Shown in pieces: positions 1 to 12,900 of a DNA stretch of 64,000 nucleotides (position 1 is its first letter; the number at the start of each line of letters is the position of its first letter). The position numbers and the translations under genes were made by a program. The stretch spans positions 30,539 through 94,538 of the forward strand of contig NZ_JANAVO010000016.1 of NCBI RefSeq assembly GCF_024213555.1, read 5' to 3'. The notes below the pieces were generated by a model. That model was not told the DNA's origin. It saw nothing but the letters and a program-made list of their open reading frames with translations, and made no database searches. The DNA comes from Allokutzneria sp. A3M-2-11 16. GTDB taxonomy: Bacteria; Actinomycetota; Actinomycetes; Mycobacteriales; Pseudonocardiaceae.

Positions 1-3000
1 TGGGTGTGGTGCACGCGGCCGGTGTGCTCGAGGACGGGCTGATCACGTCGCTGACCGTTGATCAGGTCGAGAAGGTGTTGCGGCCCAAGGCAGACGCCGC
101 GTGGAACCTGCACGAACTGACGCGCGAGCTCGACCTGTCGCTGTTCGTGCTGTTCTCGTCCACGGCCGGTTTGTTCGAGGGCGCCGGGCAGGGCAACTAC
201 GCCGCTGCCAACGCTTACCTGGACGCGCTCGCGATGTATCGGCACGGCCAGGGGCTGCCCGCGCATTCCCTGGTGTGGGGGCTGTGGGCCTCTGGCATGG
301 GTGGTCAGCTCGCTCAGTCCGATGTGGACCGTGCTGCGCGGCAGGGCTTTGGTGCACTGTCCGCGTCGGATGGCCTGTCGTTGTTCGACGCTGCGGTGGC
401 TGGCGATCGTGCGGTCACCGTGACGATGAAACTGGACACCGCTGCTCTCCAGTCGCATGCACGCAATGCGGTAATTCCGTCGTTGCTGCGCGGGCTTGTG
501 CGGACGTCGACGCGGCGCGTGGCGCAGGGCGGCGACAGTGGGGCTTCTCCGCTGGCACAGCGGCTTGCCGGATTGTCCGCCGCTGACCAGGATCGCGCGT
601 TGCTCGACCTCGTGCGCGCTCAGGTCGCGTCGGTGTTGGGGCACGCGACCACGGACGCGATCGAGCCGGAGCGCGCGTTCACCGACCTCGGATTCGACTC
701 GCTGACCGCCGTGGAGCTGCGGAATCGGCTCAACAGTGCGACTGGGCTCCGGCTCCCGGCGACGTTGGTGTTCGACTACCCGGCGCCCGCGACGCTGGCG
801 GCGTTCATCCGTTCCGAGCTTGTCGGCGCGGAGGAGACCGCGGCTGTCACGGTCACGGCCGCTGTCGGGCTGGACGAGCCGATCGCGATCGTGGGCATGG
901 CGTGCCGGTACCCGGGCGGCGTGAACTCGCCGGAGGACCTGTGGAACCTGGTCGCGACCAGCACTGACGGGATTTCCGGCTTCCCGGTGAACCGCGGTTG
1001 GGACCTGGACACGCTGTTCCACCCCGACCCCGACCACCGCGGCACCTCGTACGCCGACCAGGGTGGCTTCCTGCACGACGCGGACGCCTTCGACGCGGAG
1101 TTCTTCGGGATCTCGCCGCGTGAAGCCATCGCGATGGACTCGCAGCAGCGGTTGCTGCTTGAGGTCTCGTGGGAATCGTTGGAGCGCGCCGGGATCGACC
1201 CGATGTCGCTCAAGGGCAGCAACACCGGTGTCTTCGCCGGGATCATGTACTACGACTACGCACACGGCCTCAGCTCGATCCCCGAAGAGGTCGAAGGTTA
1301 TGTCGGCACCGGCACCTCGGCGAGCGTGCTCTCCGGTCGCGTGGCGTACAGCTTCGGCCTGGAAGGGCCTGCGGTCACTGTGGACACCGCGTGCTCGTCT
1401 TCCTTGGTGGCCATGCACATCGCCTCGCAGGCGCTGCGCTCGGGTGAGTGCTCCCTGGCGTTGGCCGGTGGCGTGACGGTCATGTCCACGCCGGAGACCT
1501 TTGTGGACTTCTCCCGGCAGCGCGGTCTGGCCGCGGATGGCCGGAGCAAGTCCTTCGCGGCCGCGGCGGACGGGACCAGCTGGTCCGAGGGCGTCGGCAT
1601 GGTCGTGCTGGAGCGCCTGTCCGACGCTGTCCGAAATGGACACCAGATCCTCGCGGTGGTGCGGGGTTCGGCGATCAACCAGGACGGCGCGTCGAACGGC
1701 TTGACCGCGCCCAACGGTCCTTCGCAGCAGCGGGTGATCCGGCAGGCCCTCGCCAACGCCGGACTTGATCCGTCCGATGTGGACGCTGTCGAGGCGCACG
1801 GAACGGGCACGCGGCTCGGCGACCCGATCGAGGCTCAGGCGCTGCTCGCCACCTACGGCCAGGACCGCTTCGAGGACAAGCCGTTGTGGCTCGGCTCGAT
1901 CAAGTCCAACATCGGTCACACCCAGGCCGCCGCGGGCGTCGCGGGTGTGATCAAGATGGTGCACGCCATGCGCAACGGCGTGCTGCCGCAGAGCCTGCAC
2001 GTGGACGCGCCGACCCCGCACGTCGACTGGTCGGCCGGTGCGGTGTCGCTGCTGACGGAGTCCATCGAGTGGCCTGCGGTCGATCGCGCTCGTCGGTCCG
2101 CCGTGTCGTCGTTCGGTATCTCTGGAACGAATGCCCACCTCATCCTGGAGCAAGGACCTGCTCTCGATGTGCACGAGGCTCCGGTCGCGGCGGTGACGCC
2201 GTGGGTGCTTTCGGGCAAGACCGAGGAGGCCGTGCGGGCTCAGGCTCAGCGGTTGCGGGAGGCTTCGGGCAACCTCGCCGACATCGGTTTCTCGTTGGCC
2301 ACCGCTCGTGCCGCCCTGGATGTGCGGGCTGGGGTTGTCGGTTCTAGTCGCGAGGAGTTGCTTGCGGCGCTTGATGTCTTGGCTTCGGGCGGATCCGCGC
2401 CGAACATTGTTCGCGGATCTGCGGTGGCGGGGCGGTTGGCGTTCCTGTTCACCGGTCAGGGTTCGCAACGGTTCGGGATGGGCGAGGAGTTGTACGCCGC
2501 GTACCCGGTGTTCGCGGCGGCTTATGATGAGGTGCGTGCGCTTCTGCCTGCGGCTGCTTCCTCGCAGGAGGAGTTGAACCAGACGGGTAATGCCCAGCCT
2601 GCGTTGTTCGCTCTTGAGGTTGCTCTGTACCGGCTCGTCGAGTCGTGGGGCGTCAAGCCGGATTACCTGGTCGGGCATTCGATCGGTGAGTTGGCTGCGG
2701 CGCATGTGGCTGGGGTGTTCTCGTTGGAGGACGCTGCTCGTTTGGTGTCGGCTCGTGGTCGGTTGATGCAGGCTTTGCCTGGTGGTGGGGCCATGATCGC
2801 GATCCAGGCGACTGAGGAGGAGGTTTCTTCCAAGCTTGTCGATGGTGTGGACATCGCGGCGATCAACGGGCCTACCTCGATCGTCATTTCCGGTGTGGAG
2901 GCGGCCGCGCTCGCGGTGGCGGAGCAGTTCAAGGACCGCAAGACCAAGCGGCTCTCTGTGTCGCACGCGTTCCACTCGTCGTTGATGGACGACATGCTGG

Positions 3001-6000
3001 CCGATTTCCGCACTGTTGCTGAGTCGATCTCCTACGACGAACCGACGATTCCGTTGGTGTCCAACGTGACTGGGGCGCTCGGCGAGGCGGTGTCCAATCC
3101 GGAGTACTGGGTGCGGCACGTCCGCGACGCGGTGCGCTTCGCCGACGGGATGGCAGTCCTCGAAGCCGAGGGCGTCACGAAGTACGTGGAGATCGGCCCG
3201 GACGGTGTGCTCTCCGCGATGGGCGCGGACTGTGCTAACGGTGTCTTTGTGCCGGTGTTGCGCAAGAACCGCGACGAGGCGATCACGGCGACGGCCGCGC
3301 TGGCGCAGATGCATGCGGTGGGCATCGAGGTCGACTGGACTGCGGTGTTCCCCGGAGCGCAGCGCGTTGACCTGCCGACTTATGCCTTCCAGCACGGACG
3401 TTACTGGCTGCGCGCGGCCGGGCCCGGCGGAGACGCCACCGGCCTGGGCCTCGCCTCGGCCGACCACCCGTTGCTCGGTGCTGCGGTTGCCTTGGCAGAC
3501 ACGGATTCCTATCTGTTCACGGGACGGCTTTCGCTGTCCACGCACGGTTGGTTGGCGGACCACGCGGTCATGGGCCAGGTGCTCGTGCCGGGCGCCGCGC
3601 TGATCGAGCTCGCGGTGCGGGCGGCGGACGAGGCGGGATGCGGGACCGTTGAGGAGCTGATGCTCCAGGCGCCGCTCGTGCTGCCGGAGTCCGGCGCGAT
3701 CCAGGTGCAGGTGCACGTGGGCGCGGCGGACGACGACGGTCGGCGGACCATCAACATCCACTCCCGCAAGCAGGACGGCGTGGACTGGACGCTGCACGCC
3801 ACCGGAACCGTTGTGCCCAGCGATGCCGCGCCGGAGTTCGACTTCGCCACGTGGCCGCCCGCCGGAGCCGAGGCCGTTTCCGTTGAGGGGCAGTACGAAA
3901 CGCTCGCCGAGACCGGTCTCGTCTACGGGCCGACGTTCCAGGGGCTGCGGGCGGCTTGGCGGAACGGCAACGACGTGTATGCCGAGGTTTCCCTTGGCGA
4001 GGGCGATGGGGCGAAGTATGGCCTCCACCCCGCGCTGTTGGACGCGTCGCTGCATGCGATCGGGATTGGTGAGGACACGCCTGCTTCACTGCCGTTCTCG
4101 TGGAGCGGGGTGACGCTGCACGCTTCCGGCGCTGGCGAGCTGCGCGTCAGGTTGACGACGCAGGACAACGGGTCTGTTTCCATTGCCATCGCCGATGGCA
4201 CGGGTGCTCCGGTGATGTCGGTGGAGTCGCTTGCGCTGCGCGAGGTTTCGGCTGAGCAGCTGAAGACCGAGTCGGACCAGTTGTTCCGGCCCGAGTGGGT
4301 TTCGGTCGCGCTGGGCGAGCCCGTCGAGTGGATTGCTTACGGCGAAGGCGAAGCGCCCTACGTCGTGCTGACGATCGAGTCGACCGAGGGCGATGTGCCG
4401 GAGGCGGCCCGTGCGCTGTCGCACCGTGTGCTGGACATCGTGCAGCAGTGGTCGTCGGAGGATTCGAAGCTCGTCGTGCACACCAAGCCCGGGGATCTCG
4501 CGGCGGCCACCGCGTGGGGGCTTGTGCGGACCGCGCAGCAGGAGAATCCCGGTCGCTTCGTGCTGGTCGAGGGCGAGGCCGACGACGAGCTGCTGGGCAA
4601 GGCGCTCGGCACCGGCGAGTCGCAGCTGATGATCCGCGACGACGCCGCGTTCGCGCTGCGGCTGGTGCCGGCGCGCGAGGACCGCGTGCTGCCGCCCGCC
4701 GGGACCGACGCGTGGCGCTTGGGCATGTCCGGCAAGGGAACCCTGGATCACCTGGTCATGGAGCCGAACCCCGGAGTGCTGGAGCCCTTGGCGCCCGGCG
4801 ATGTCCGGATCGGTGTCCGCGCGGCCGGGCTGAACTTCCGCGATGTGTTGACCGTGCTGGGGATGTACCCCGGTGACGCGGGGATCATCGGCAACGAGGC
4901 CGCGGGCGTGGTGCTCGAAGTGGGTTCCGCGGTCACCGACCTCCAGCCGGGTGACCGGGTGATGGGCCTGGTGATCGGCGGTATCGCCCCGGTCGCCGAC
5001 GCGGACCGCCGCCTGGTGACGCGGATGCCGGACGGGTGGGGCTTCGAGGAGGCGTCGGCGGTTCCGCTGGTGTTCCTCACCGCCTACTACGGCCTGTGCG
5101 ACCTCGGCCGCTTGAAGGCGGGGGAGTCGGTGCTGATCCACGCCGCCGCCGGTGGTGTGGGCATGGCGGCGACGCAGATCGCGCAGCACCTGGGCGCGGA
5201 GGTCTACGGCACGGCGAGCACGGGCAAGTGGGATGTGCTGCGGGAGCAGGGAATCAAGCACATCGCGTCGTCGCGCACGCTGGACTTCGAGCAGGAGTTC
5301 CGTGCCGCGACCAGTGGTCGTGGTGTCGATGTCGTGCTGGACGCGCTCGCGGGTGAGTTCGTCGACGCGTCGCTGCGGCTGGTCGCCGAGGGCGGCCGGT
5401 TCGTGGAGATGGGCAAGACCGACGTCCGCGAACCCGTTGTGGTGGCGGCGGAGTACGACGGCGTGGAGTACCACGCGTTCGACCTGATCGACGCGGGCCC
5501 GGACCGCATCGGCGAGATGTGGGACGAGCTGGACAAGCTCTTCGCCCAGGGCGCGCTGAAGCCGTTGCCCACCAAGGCGTGGGACGTCCGCCAGGCGCCG
5601 GAGGCGTTCCGGTTCATCAGCCAGGCCAAGCACATCGGCAAGGTCGTGCTGACCCTGCCCCGGGTGGTCGACCCGGACGGCACGGTCCTGATCACCGGTG
5701 GCACCGGCGGTCTCGGTGGCGTTCTGGCGCGGCACCTGGTGGAGCAGGGCACGCGGAACCTGGTGCTCACCAGCCGTCGCGGGCTCGATGCGCCTGGCGC
5801 GGCTTCATTGTCAGCGGAGTTGGCCGCCTTGGGCGCCAAGGTCGAGGTCGTGGCGTGCGATGTCGCGGATCGTGACTCGGTTTCGGCTCTGTTGAGCGGA
5901 ATTCCCCGGCTCACCAGCGTGATCCACACCGCGGGCGTGCTCGACGACGGGTTGCTGGCGTCGTTGACGCCGGAGCGGATGGACAAGGTGTTGCGGCCCA

Positions 6001-6965
6001 AGGTGGACGCGGCCTGGCACCTGCACGAGCTGACCCGCGATCGTGACCTGGCGCAGTTCGTGCTGTTCTCCTCGATCACCGGGTTGATGGGCACGGCGGG
6101 CCAGGCGAACTACGGCGCTGCCAACGCTTTCCTCAACGCGGTGGCCGAGCACCGGCGGGCTCAGGGCCTGGCCGCGCAGTCGCAGGCATGGGGCCTGTGG
6201 GCGGGCGGCATGGGCGCCGGGCTGACCGACACGGATCTGGCGCGGATGGCGCGCGAAGGCTTCGGCGCGCTGACCGAGGACGAGGGCATGGCGTTATTCG
6301 ACGCCTCCGTCGCAGCTGGCGAAACCGTTGCGGCGCCGGTGAAGCTGGACCGTGCGGCATTGCAGACCTACGCGAAGAACAACGATCTCGCGCAGATCCT
6401 GCACGGCCTGGTGCGGGCTCCTGCGAGGCGGGCGGCGAAGGCGGGCGAGGACAAGGCGTCCTCGCTGACCCAGCGGTTGACCGGGCTCACTCCTGTTGAG
6501 CAGGAAGGCATTCTGCTCGATGTGGTGCGGACGCACGCCGCGGCGGTTCTTGGGCACAGTGGTGCTTCGGCGATCGACGCCGAGCAGGCGTTCACCGAGC
6601 TGGGCTTCGACTCGCTGACCTCGGTGGAGCTGCGCAACCGGCTCACCAGCGCGACCGGCGTGCGGCTGTCGGCCACCGCGGTCTTCGACTACCCGACCGC
6701 GACGGCGCTCGCGGGTTACCTCCGGGAGACCGTGGCGCCCGCGGCGACTACCACGCTGTCGGCGGCGTCGGTGCTGGCCGAGCTGGACCGGTTGGAGGCC
6801 AGCCTGGACGCGGTGGGCGCGGAGGGCAGGCTGTCGATCACCTTGCGGCTGGAGGAGCTGGTGTCCAGGTTCTCCGGCACCGGCGCGCCGGAGGCGAGTG
6901 GTCTTGAGGACGCCTCGGCGGACGAGGTCGTGGACTTTCTGGAACGGGAACTCGGCATTTCCTGA
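1..6965 (+). CDS. Type I PKS gene A, 5'-partial: (KR)-ACP, then KS-AT-DH-ER-KR-ACP
   Basis: The reading frame is open at the left edge, so the protein is truncated at its N-terminus. Residues are numbered from the GTG at 6, which is not a real start but lies inside a KR. Visible parts are: KR remnant 1-150 (LED variant of the LDD motif, catalytic Ser and Tyr present); ACP 195-270 (S232 in GFDSL); KS 290-714 (C463 in DTACSSS); AT 815-1100 (S892 in GHSIG, HAFH at 987-990, the malonyl signature); DH 1153-1430 (H1186 in [11 protein letters not shown]1346); ER 1568-1880 ([15 protein letters not shown]); KR about 1890-2070 (LDD, Y2036, so B-type); ACP 2160-2235 (S2203); and a C-terminal helical docking region ending at 2319. 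The module should add malonate and reduce it fully to CH2-CH2. A single rare TTA leucine codon lies at 6294-6296. Gene B begins 18 bp downstream, so the two are probably co-transcribed. Confidence 0.96.
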   Translation, partial: GVVHAAGVLEDGLITSLTVDQVEKVLRPKADAAWNLHELTRELDLSLFVLFSSTAGLFEGAGQGNYAAANAYLDALAMYRHGQGLPAHSLVWGLWASGMGGQLAQSDVDRAARQGFGALSASDGLSLFDAAVAGDRAVTVTMKLDTAALQSHARNAVIPSLLRGLVRTSTRRVAQGGDSGASPLAQRLAGLSAADQDRALLDLVRAQVASVLGHATTDAIEPERAFTDLGFDSLTAVELRNRLNSATGLRLPATLVFDYPAPATLAAFIRSELVGAEETAAVTVTAAVGLDEPIAIVGMACRYPGGVNSPEDLWNLVATSTDGISGFPVNRGWDLDTLFHPDPDHRGTSYADQGGFLHDADAFDAEFFGISPREAIAMDSQQRLLLEVSWESLERAGIDPMSLKGSNTGVFAGIMYYDYAHGLSSIPEEVEGYVGTGTSASVLSGRVAYSFGLEGPAVTVDTACSSSLVAMHIASQALRSGECSLALAGGVTVMSTPETFVDFSRQRGLAADGRSKSFAAAADGTSWSEGVGMVVLERLSDAVRNGHQILAVVRGSAINQDGASNGLTAPNGPSQQRVIRQALANAGLDPSDVDAVEAHGTGTRLGDPIEAQALLATYGQDRFEDKPLWLGSIKSNIGHTQAAAGVAGVIKMVHAMRNGVLPQSLHVDAPTPHVDWSAGAVSLLTESIEWPAVDRARRSAVSSFGISGTNAHLILEQGPALDVHEAPVAAVTPWVLSGKTEEAVRAQAQRLREASGNLADIGFSLATARAALDVRAGVVGSSREELLAALDVLASGGSAPNIVRGSAVAGRLAFLFTGQGSQRFGMGEELYAAYPVFAAAYDEVRALLPAAASSQEELNQTGNAQPALFALEVALYRLVESWGVKPDYLVGHSIGELAAAHVAGVFSLEDAARLVSARGRLMQALPGGGAMIAIQATEEEVSSKLVDGVDIAAINGPTSIVISGVEAAALAVAEQFKDRKTKRLSVSHAFHSSLMDDMLADFRTVAESISYDEPTIPLVSNVTGALGEAVSNPEYWVRHVRDAVRFADGMAVLEAEGVTKYVEIGPDGVLSAMGADCANGVFVPVLRKNRDEAITATAALAQMHAVGIEVDWTAVFPGAQRVDLPTYAFQHGRYWLRAAGPGGDATGLGLASADHPLLGAAVALADTDSYLFTGRLSLSTHGWLADHAVMGQVLVPGAALIELAVRAADEAGCGTVEELMLQAPLVLPESGAIQVQVHVGAADDDGRRTINIHSRKQDGVDWTLHATGTVVPSDAAPEFDFATWPPAGAEAVSVEGQYETLAETGLVYGPTFQGLRAAWRNGNDVYAEVSLGEGDGAKYGLHPALLDASLHAIGIGEDTPASLPFSWSGVTLHASGAGELRVRLTTQDNGSVSIAIADGTGAPVMSVESLALREVSAEQLKTESDQLFRPEWVSVALGEPVEWIAYGEGEAPYVVLTIESTEGDVPEAARALSHRVLDIVQQWSSEDSKLVVHTKPGDLAAATAWGLVRTAQQENPGRFVLVEGEADDELLGKALGTGESQLMIRDDAAFALRLVPAREDRVLPPAGTDAWRLGMSGKGTLDHLVMEPNPGVLEPLAPGDVRIGVRAAGLNFRDVLTVLGMYPGDAGIIGNEAAGVVLEVGSAVTDLQPGDRVMGLVIGGIAPVADADRRLVTRMPDGWGFEEASAVPLVFLTAYYGLCDLGRLKAGESVLIHAAAGGVGMAATQIAQHLGAEVYGTASTGKWDVLREQGIKHIASSRTLDFEQEFRAATSGRGVDVVLDALAGEFVDASLRLVAEGGRFVEMGKTDVREPVVVAAEYDGVEYHAFDLIDAGPDRIGEMWDELDKLFAQGALKPLPTKAWDVRQAPEAFRFISQAKHIGKVVLTLPRVVDPDGTVLITGGTGGLGGVLARHLVEQGTRNLVLTSRRGLDAPGAASLSAELAALGAKVEVVACDVADRDSVSALLSGIPRLTSVIHTAGVLDDGLLASLTPERMDKVLRPKVDAAWHLHELTRDRDLAQFVLFSSITGLMGTAGQANYGAANAFLNAVAEHRRAQGLAAQSQAWGLWAGGMGAGLTDTDLARMAREGFGALTEDEGMALFDASVAAGETVAAPVKLDRAALQTYAKNNDLAQILHGLVRAPARRAAKAGEDKASSLTQRLTGLTPVEQEGILLDVVRTHAAAVLGHSGASAIDAEQAFTELGFDSLTSVELRNRLTSATGVRLSATAVFDYPTATALAGYLRETVAPAATTTLSAASVLAELDRLEASLDAVGAEGRLSITLRLEELVSRFSGTGAPEASGLEDASADEVVDFLERELGIS

Positions 6966-6983
6966 TGAGTGTGGGGTTGTGAC

Positions 6984-9900
6984 ATGGCGGATCAAGACAA
7001 GCTCCTCGGGTTGCTGAAGAAGGTCACGGCGGACCTCCAGCAGACGCGGGCGCGCCTGCGCGAGGCCGAGTCGGCCGACAACGAGCCGATCGCGATCATC
7101 GGGATGGGCTGCCGGTTCCCCGGCGGCGTTGACTCTCCCGAGGACCTGTGGGACCTGGTCGAATCCGGCCGCGAGGGCATCACCGGCTTCCCGAACGACC
7201 GCGGCTGGGACCTCGACGGGCTGTTCCACCCCGATCCCGGCAACCCGGGCACGTCCTACGCCAGCACGGGTGGGTTCGTGCACACGGCGGCGCGGTTCGA
7301 CCCGGAGTTCTTCGGGATCTCGCCGCGCGAGGCTCTTGCGATGGACCCGCAGCAGCGTTTGCTGCTGGAGGTCTCGTGGGAGGCCATGGAGCGGGCGGGA
7401 ATCGATCCGATCTCGTTGAAGGGCTCCTCGACCGGCGTCTACGCCGGTGTGGCGTCGCAGGAGTACGGTCCGCGCCTGCACGAGCCCGCCGAAGGCGTTG
7501 AGGGCTACCTGCTCACCGGAACGACGTGCTCTGTCCACTCTGGACGCGTCGCGTACTCCTTCGGGTTCGAGGGGCCCGCGGTCTCCGTGGACACCGCGTG
7601 CTCGTCATCGCTGGTGGCGCTGCACTGGGCTGTGCAGGCGCTGCGGGCCGGTGAGTGCTCGATGGCGCTCGCGGGTGGCGCGAACATCATGGGCGCCCCG
7701 GGCATCTTCGTGGAGTTCTCCCGGCAGCGCGGGCTTTCCCCGGACGGCCGCTGCAAGTCCTTCGCCGCCTCCGCCGACGGCACCGGGTGGTCCGAGGGCG
7801 TCGGCATGATCCTCATCGAGAAGCTGTCCGACGCTCAGCGCAACGGTCACGAGGTGCTGGCGGTCATCCGGGGAAGCGCGATCAACCAGGATGGCGCGTC
7901 CAACGGCCTCACCGCCCCGAACGGCCCGTCGCAGCAGCGCGTCATCCTCGCCGCCCTTGAGAACGCGCGACTGTCCACAAGGGACGTCGATGTCGTCGAG
8001 GCGCACGGGACGGGCACGGTGCTCGGCGACCCGATCGAGGCGCAGGCGCTGATCAACACCTACGGCCAGGACCGCGACCAGCCGTTGTGGCTGGGGTCGC
8101 TGAAGTCCAACATCGGCCACGCGCAGGCCGCCGCGGGCATCGGTGGCGTGATCAAGATGGTGCAGGCACTGCGCGCGGGTCGGCTGCCGAAGTCGTTGCA
8201 CGTCAACGAACCGACTCCGCACGTGGACTGGTCCGCCGGTGCCGTCTCGCTCCTGACCGAGGCGCGCGACTGGCCCTCGGTGGATCGTCCTCGCCGGGCA
8301 GCTGTCTCGTCTTTCGGGATCTCGGGCACCAACGCACACATCGTCTTGGAGCAGGCTCCGGTCGCGGAGGTTGAGGACGTCCCGCGTGCCTTCACCTCGC
8401 CGATTCCGTGGCTGCTGTCCGCGAAGACCGAGGAGGCTTTGCGGGTTCAGGCATCGCGGCTGCTGTCTCGCGTGTCCACGCACCCTGTGGACATCGGGTT
8501 CTCACTGGCCACCGGGCGGGCGGCGCTCGACGTGCGTGCCGCTGTCATCGGTTCCTCGCAGGAGGAGCTGATCGCGGGTCTGACCGCGCTGGCGGAGGGC
8601 GGTCGCGCGTCCGTGCAAGGGCGCGCCACCAAGGGGAAGACCGCGTTCCTGTTCACCGGCCAGGGTGCGCAGCGGTTCGGTATGGGGCGCGAGCTGGCCG
8701 AAGCATTCCCCGTGTTCGCGACTGCCTATGACAAGGTGCTTGCGCTCCTGCCATCGATTTCGCACGAGGAGCTGGACCAGACCGGCAACGCGCAGCCCGC
8801 ACTGTTCGCGTTCGAGGTCGCGCTGTACCGGCTGATCGAGTCGTGGGGTCTGCGCCCGGACTTCCTCGCTGGCCACTCCATCGGTGAGCTGGCCGCGGCG
8901 CACGTGGCCGGTGTGTGGTCGTTGGAGGACGCTGCTCGCATCGTCGCCGCTCGTGGTCGGTTGATGCAGGCTTTGCCCGGTGGTGGAGCCATGATCGCGA
9001 TCCAGGGGACTGAGGAGGAGGTTCGCGCCCAGCTCGTCGAGGGTGTGGACATCGCGGCGATCAACGGACCCACCTCGGTGGTGATCTCGGGTGTCGAGGA
9101 GGCTGCGCTCGCGGTCGCGGAGCAGTTCAAGGATCGCAAGACCAAGCGGCTCTCGGTGTCGCATGCTTTCCACTCCGGTTTGATGGACGGGATACTCGCG
9201 GAGTTCGGCAAGGTGGTCGGTTCGGCCACCGCCTCTGCGCCGACCGTCCCGATCGTTTCCACTCTGACCGGCAAGACGGCCACTGCTGCCGAGCTGTCCT
9301 CTGTGGACTATTGGGTGCGGCACGTGCGGGAGACAGTGCGCTTCGCCGACGCGGTGCGCACGCTCGGTTCCTTTGGTGTCACCAAGTTCGTCGAGGTCGG
9401 GCCGGACGGTGTGCTCACCGCAGCCGGTGCGGACTGCCTGGACGAGGGCACGTTCGTCGCGCTGTCCCGTCGTGACCGCGATGAGCCGCACACGCTCGTC
9501 ACCGCGCTGTCGCAGTTCCACGTGGCCGGTGGCAAGGTGGACTGGGCGAAGGTCTTCGCGCCGACCAGCGCGCGGCGCGTGGACCTGCCCACGTATGCCT
9601 TCCAGTACCAGCACTTCTGGCTCAACGGACCGACCGGCGGTGCCGATGTGGCCGCTGCTGGCCTGACCGCGGCCAAGCACCCGCTGCTCGGTGCGGCGAT
9701 CTCGCTGGCCGATGGGGACGGGTTCCTGTTCACTGGGCGCCTGTCACTCAGCTCGCACGCATGGCTCGGCGAGCACGTCGTGATGGACTCGGTTCTCGTG
9801 CCGGGAACCGCGTTCGTGGAGCTGGCGATCCGCGCGGGCGACGAGGTGGGTTGTGGCGTCGTCGAAGAGCTGACGCTGCACGCGCCGTTGGTGCTCGCCA

Positions 9901-12900
9901 CCGCGACGATGGTTCAGGTCGTGGTGGGCGGCGATGAATCCGGGCGCCGTTCGGTGTCTGTGTACTCGTCGCGTTCCGAGGACCAGTGGACGCTGCATGC
10001 CTCTGGTGTTCTTGCTCCGCAAGGAACTCCGGTCTCATTCGACTTCGGCCACTGGCCGCCTGCGGACACCACTGCGGTTGCGCTGGACGGTGTCTACGAT
10101 CGGCTCGCCGAGGTCGGTCTGCGCTACGGGCCGCTGTTCCAGGGCCTCAAGGCGGCGTGGACGCGTGGCGAAGAGGTGTTCGCCGAGGTCGAGCTGCCCT
10201 CTTCTGATGCGGACAAGTTCGGCATCCACCCGGCGCTTCTGGACGCCGCGCTGCACGCCACGGGACTCGGTGAGCAGTCCGGCGCGTCGCTGCCGTTCTC
10301 GTGGAGCGGCGTCACGTTGCACGCTGCTGGAGCCACCGCGCTGCGAGTGCGGTTGGCGCCTGCCGGGACCGAGTCGGTGTCGCTGACCGCTGTCGATCCG
10401 ACCGGTGCTCCGGTGATCTCGGTGGATTCCCTTGCGCTGCGGGCGGTTTCCGCTGAGCAGGTGCACGCCGCCGCGTTGGAGCAGGACTCGCTGTTCCGCC
10501 TCGACTGGGTTCCCGTGGCTTCACCGTCCCCTGTGGACGGTGGCTTCGAGGTGCTCGCCGTCGAGCCGGGATCGGGCGACGTCGTCGCTGACGCGCACGC
10601 GGCCACGACGCGCGTTCTCGCTGCTGCGCAGGAGTTCCTGGCGGATGAGAACGCCGCCGACTCCAAGCTGGTCGTCGTCACGAACGGTGCCGCTGGCCCG
10701 GACGTGACCGATCTGGCCGCTGCCGCTGTGTGGGGTCTGGTCCGGTCGGCGCAGTCGGAGAACCCGGATCGTTTCGTGCTGGTGGACGGCCCTGCGTCCG
10801 ACCTCGGCGCCGCTGTGGCGACCGGTGAAGGCCAGGTCGTCGTCCGTGACGGCAAGCTGTTCGTGCCGCGTCTGTCGCGTGGTGCGTCTGCTTCGCCCGC
10901 CGAGTGGGACTCGTCCGGAACAGTGCTGATCACCGGCGGTACCGGTGGGCTCGGCGCGTTGCTGGCGAAGCACCTTGTCGCTGAGCGCGGTGTGACCAGC
11001 CTGGTGCTGACCAGCCGTCGTGGTCTGGAGGCGCCGGGCGCGGGTTCCTTGGCCGCCGAGTTGGCGGAGTGGGGCGCGCAGGTCGAGATCGCCGCGTGCG
11101 ATGTGTCCGACCGTGACGCGGTTTCGGCTCTGTTGAGCGGAATTTCGAACCTGACCGGCGTGATCCACGCCGCCGGTGTGCTCGACGACGGCGTGGTGTC
11201 CGCGCTGAGCCCGGAGCGCATCACCGGTGTGTTCACGCCGAAGGTCGACGCCGCGTGGCACCTGCACGAGCTGACGGAGAACCTTCAGCACTTCGTCTTG
11301 TTCTCCTCGGCCGCCGGTGTGCTCGGCGCGCCCGGCCAGGGCAACTACGCGGCGGCGAACTCGTTCCTGGACGCCCTTGCACGGCACCGCCGTTCGCAGG
11401 GCCTGGCGGCCAGCTCGATCGCGTGGGGTCTGTGGCAGCAGGACAGCGGCATGAGTGGCGAGCTGTCCAAGGACGAGCTGGCGCGGATGCGGCGTGACGG
11501 GTACGGCGCGCTCAGCCCGGAGGAGGGCCTTGAGCTCTTCGACATCGCGCTTGCCCAGGACGATGCTTTCCTGGCCGCGGTCAAGCTCGACATCCCGTCG
11601 CTGACTTCCTTTGCCCGCACGGGCGTTGTGCCGCAGGTGCTGCGCGGTCTGGTGCGAGTTCCGGTGCGCCGCACCGCGAACGCCGCGGAGGCCGCAGGGC
11701 TGCGGGACCGCTTGGTGTCGCTGTCGGCGGCGGAGCAGGACCGCGCGTTGCTGGAGCTGGTGCGGACCCAGGTCGCCCAGGTGCTCGGGCATTCCGGTGG
11801 TGGCGCGATCGAGCCGGATCGTGCGTTCACCGACCTCGGGTTCGACTCGCTCACCGCTGTGGAGCTGCGCAACGGCCTCACCGCCGCGAGCGGTCTGCGG
11901 CTGCCCGCCACGCTGATCTTCGACTACCCGACGCCGCTCGACCTGGCCCGGCACGTCCGCGCGGAGCTGCTGGGCGAGCTGGCGGAAGTGAAGGCGACCG
12001 CGGCAGTCGGCTCCGACGAGCCGATCGCGATCGTCGGCATGGGTTGCCGTTACCCGGGCGGCGTAAGCACTCCCGAGCAGTTGTGGGAGCTCGTGGCCTC
12101 CGGCGGGGACGGCGTCACTTTCTTCCCCGACAACCGTGGGTGGGACCTGGAAGGGCTCTACCACCCGGACCCCGACCACTCCGGCACCTCGTACAGCCGC
12201 GAAGGTGGCTTCCTCCTCGACGCGGCCGAGTTCGACCCGGAGTTCTTCGGGATCTCGCCGCGTGAGGCTCTTGCGATGGACCCGCAGCAGCGCTTGCTGT
12301 TGGAGGTCACGTGGGAGGCAGTGGAGCGGGCGGGGATCGACCCGGTTTCGTTGAAGGGAACGGACACCGGGGTCTTCGCGGGCGTCATGTACTACGACTA
12401 CGGGTCCCATGTGGACTCTGTGCCGGAGGAACTGGAAGCCTTCATGGGCACCGGGACCTCGGGCAGCGTCACCTCCGGGCGGATCGCCTACACCTTCGGC
12501 CTCGAAGGGCCCGCGGTCTCCGTGGACACCGCGTGCTCGTCCTCGCTCGTCGCGCTGCACTGGGCCGCTCAGGCGCTGCGCAGCGGTGAGTGCTCGCTGG
12601 CCCTCGCCGGTGGTGTGACCGTCATGCCGACCGCGGAGTCCTTTGTGGCCTTCTCGCGGCAGCGCGGCCTCGCGCCGGACGGCCGGTGCAAGCCGTTCTC
12701 CTCGTCGGCCGATGGCACCACGTGGTCGGAGGGGGTCGGCATGATCCTGCTGGAGCGCCTGTCCGACGCTGTCCGAAATGGACACCAGGTGCTCGCGGTG
12801 GTGCGGGGCTCGGCGATCAACCAGGACGGCGCGTCGAATGGCCTTACTGCGCCGAATGGCCCATCGCAGCAACGCGTGATCCGCCAGGCGTTGGCGAATG

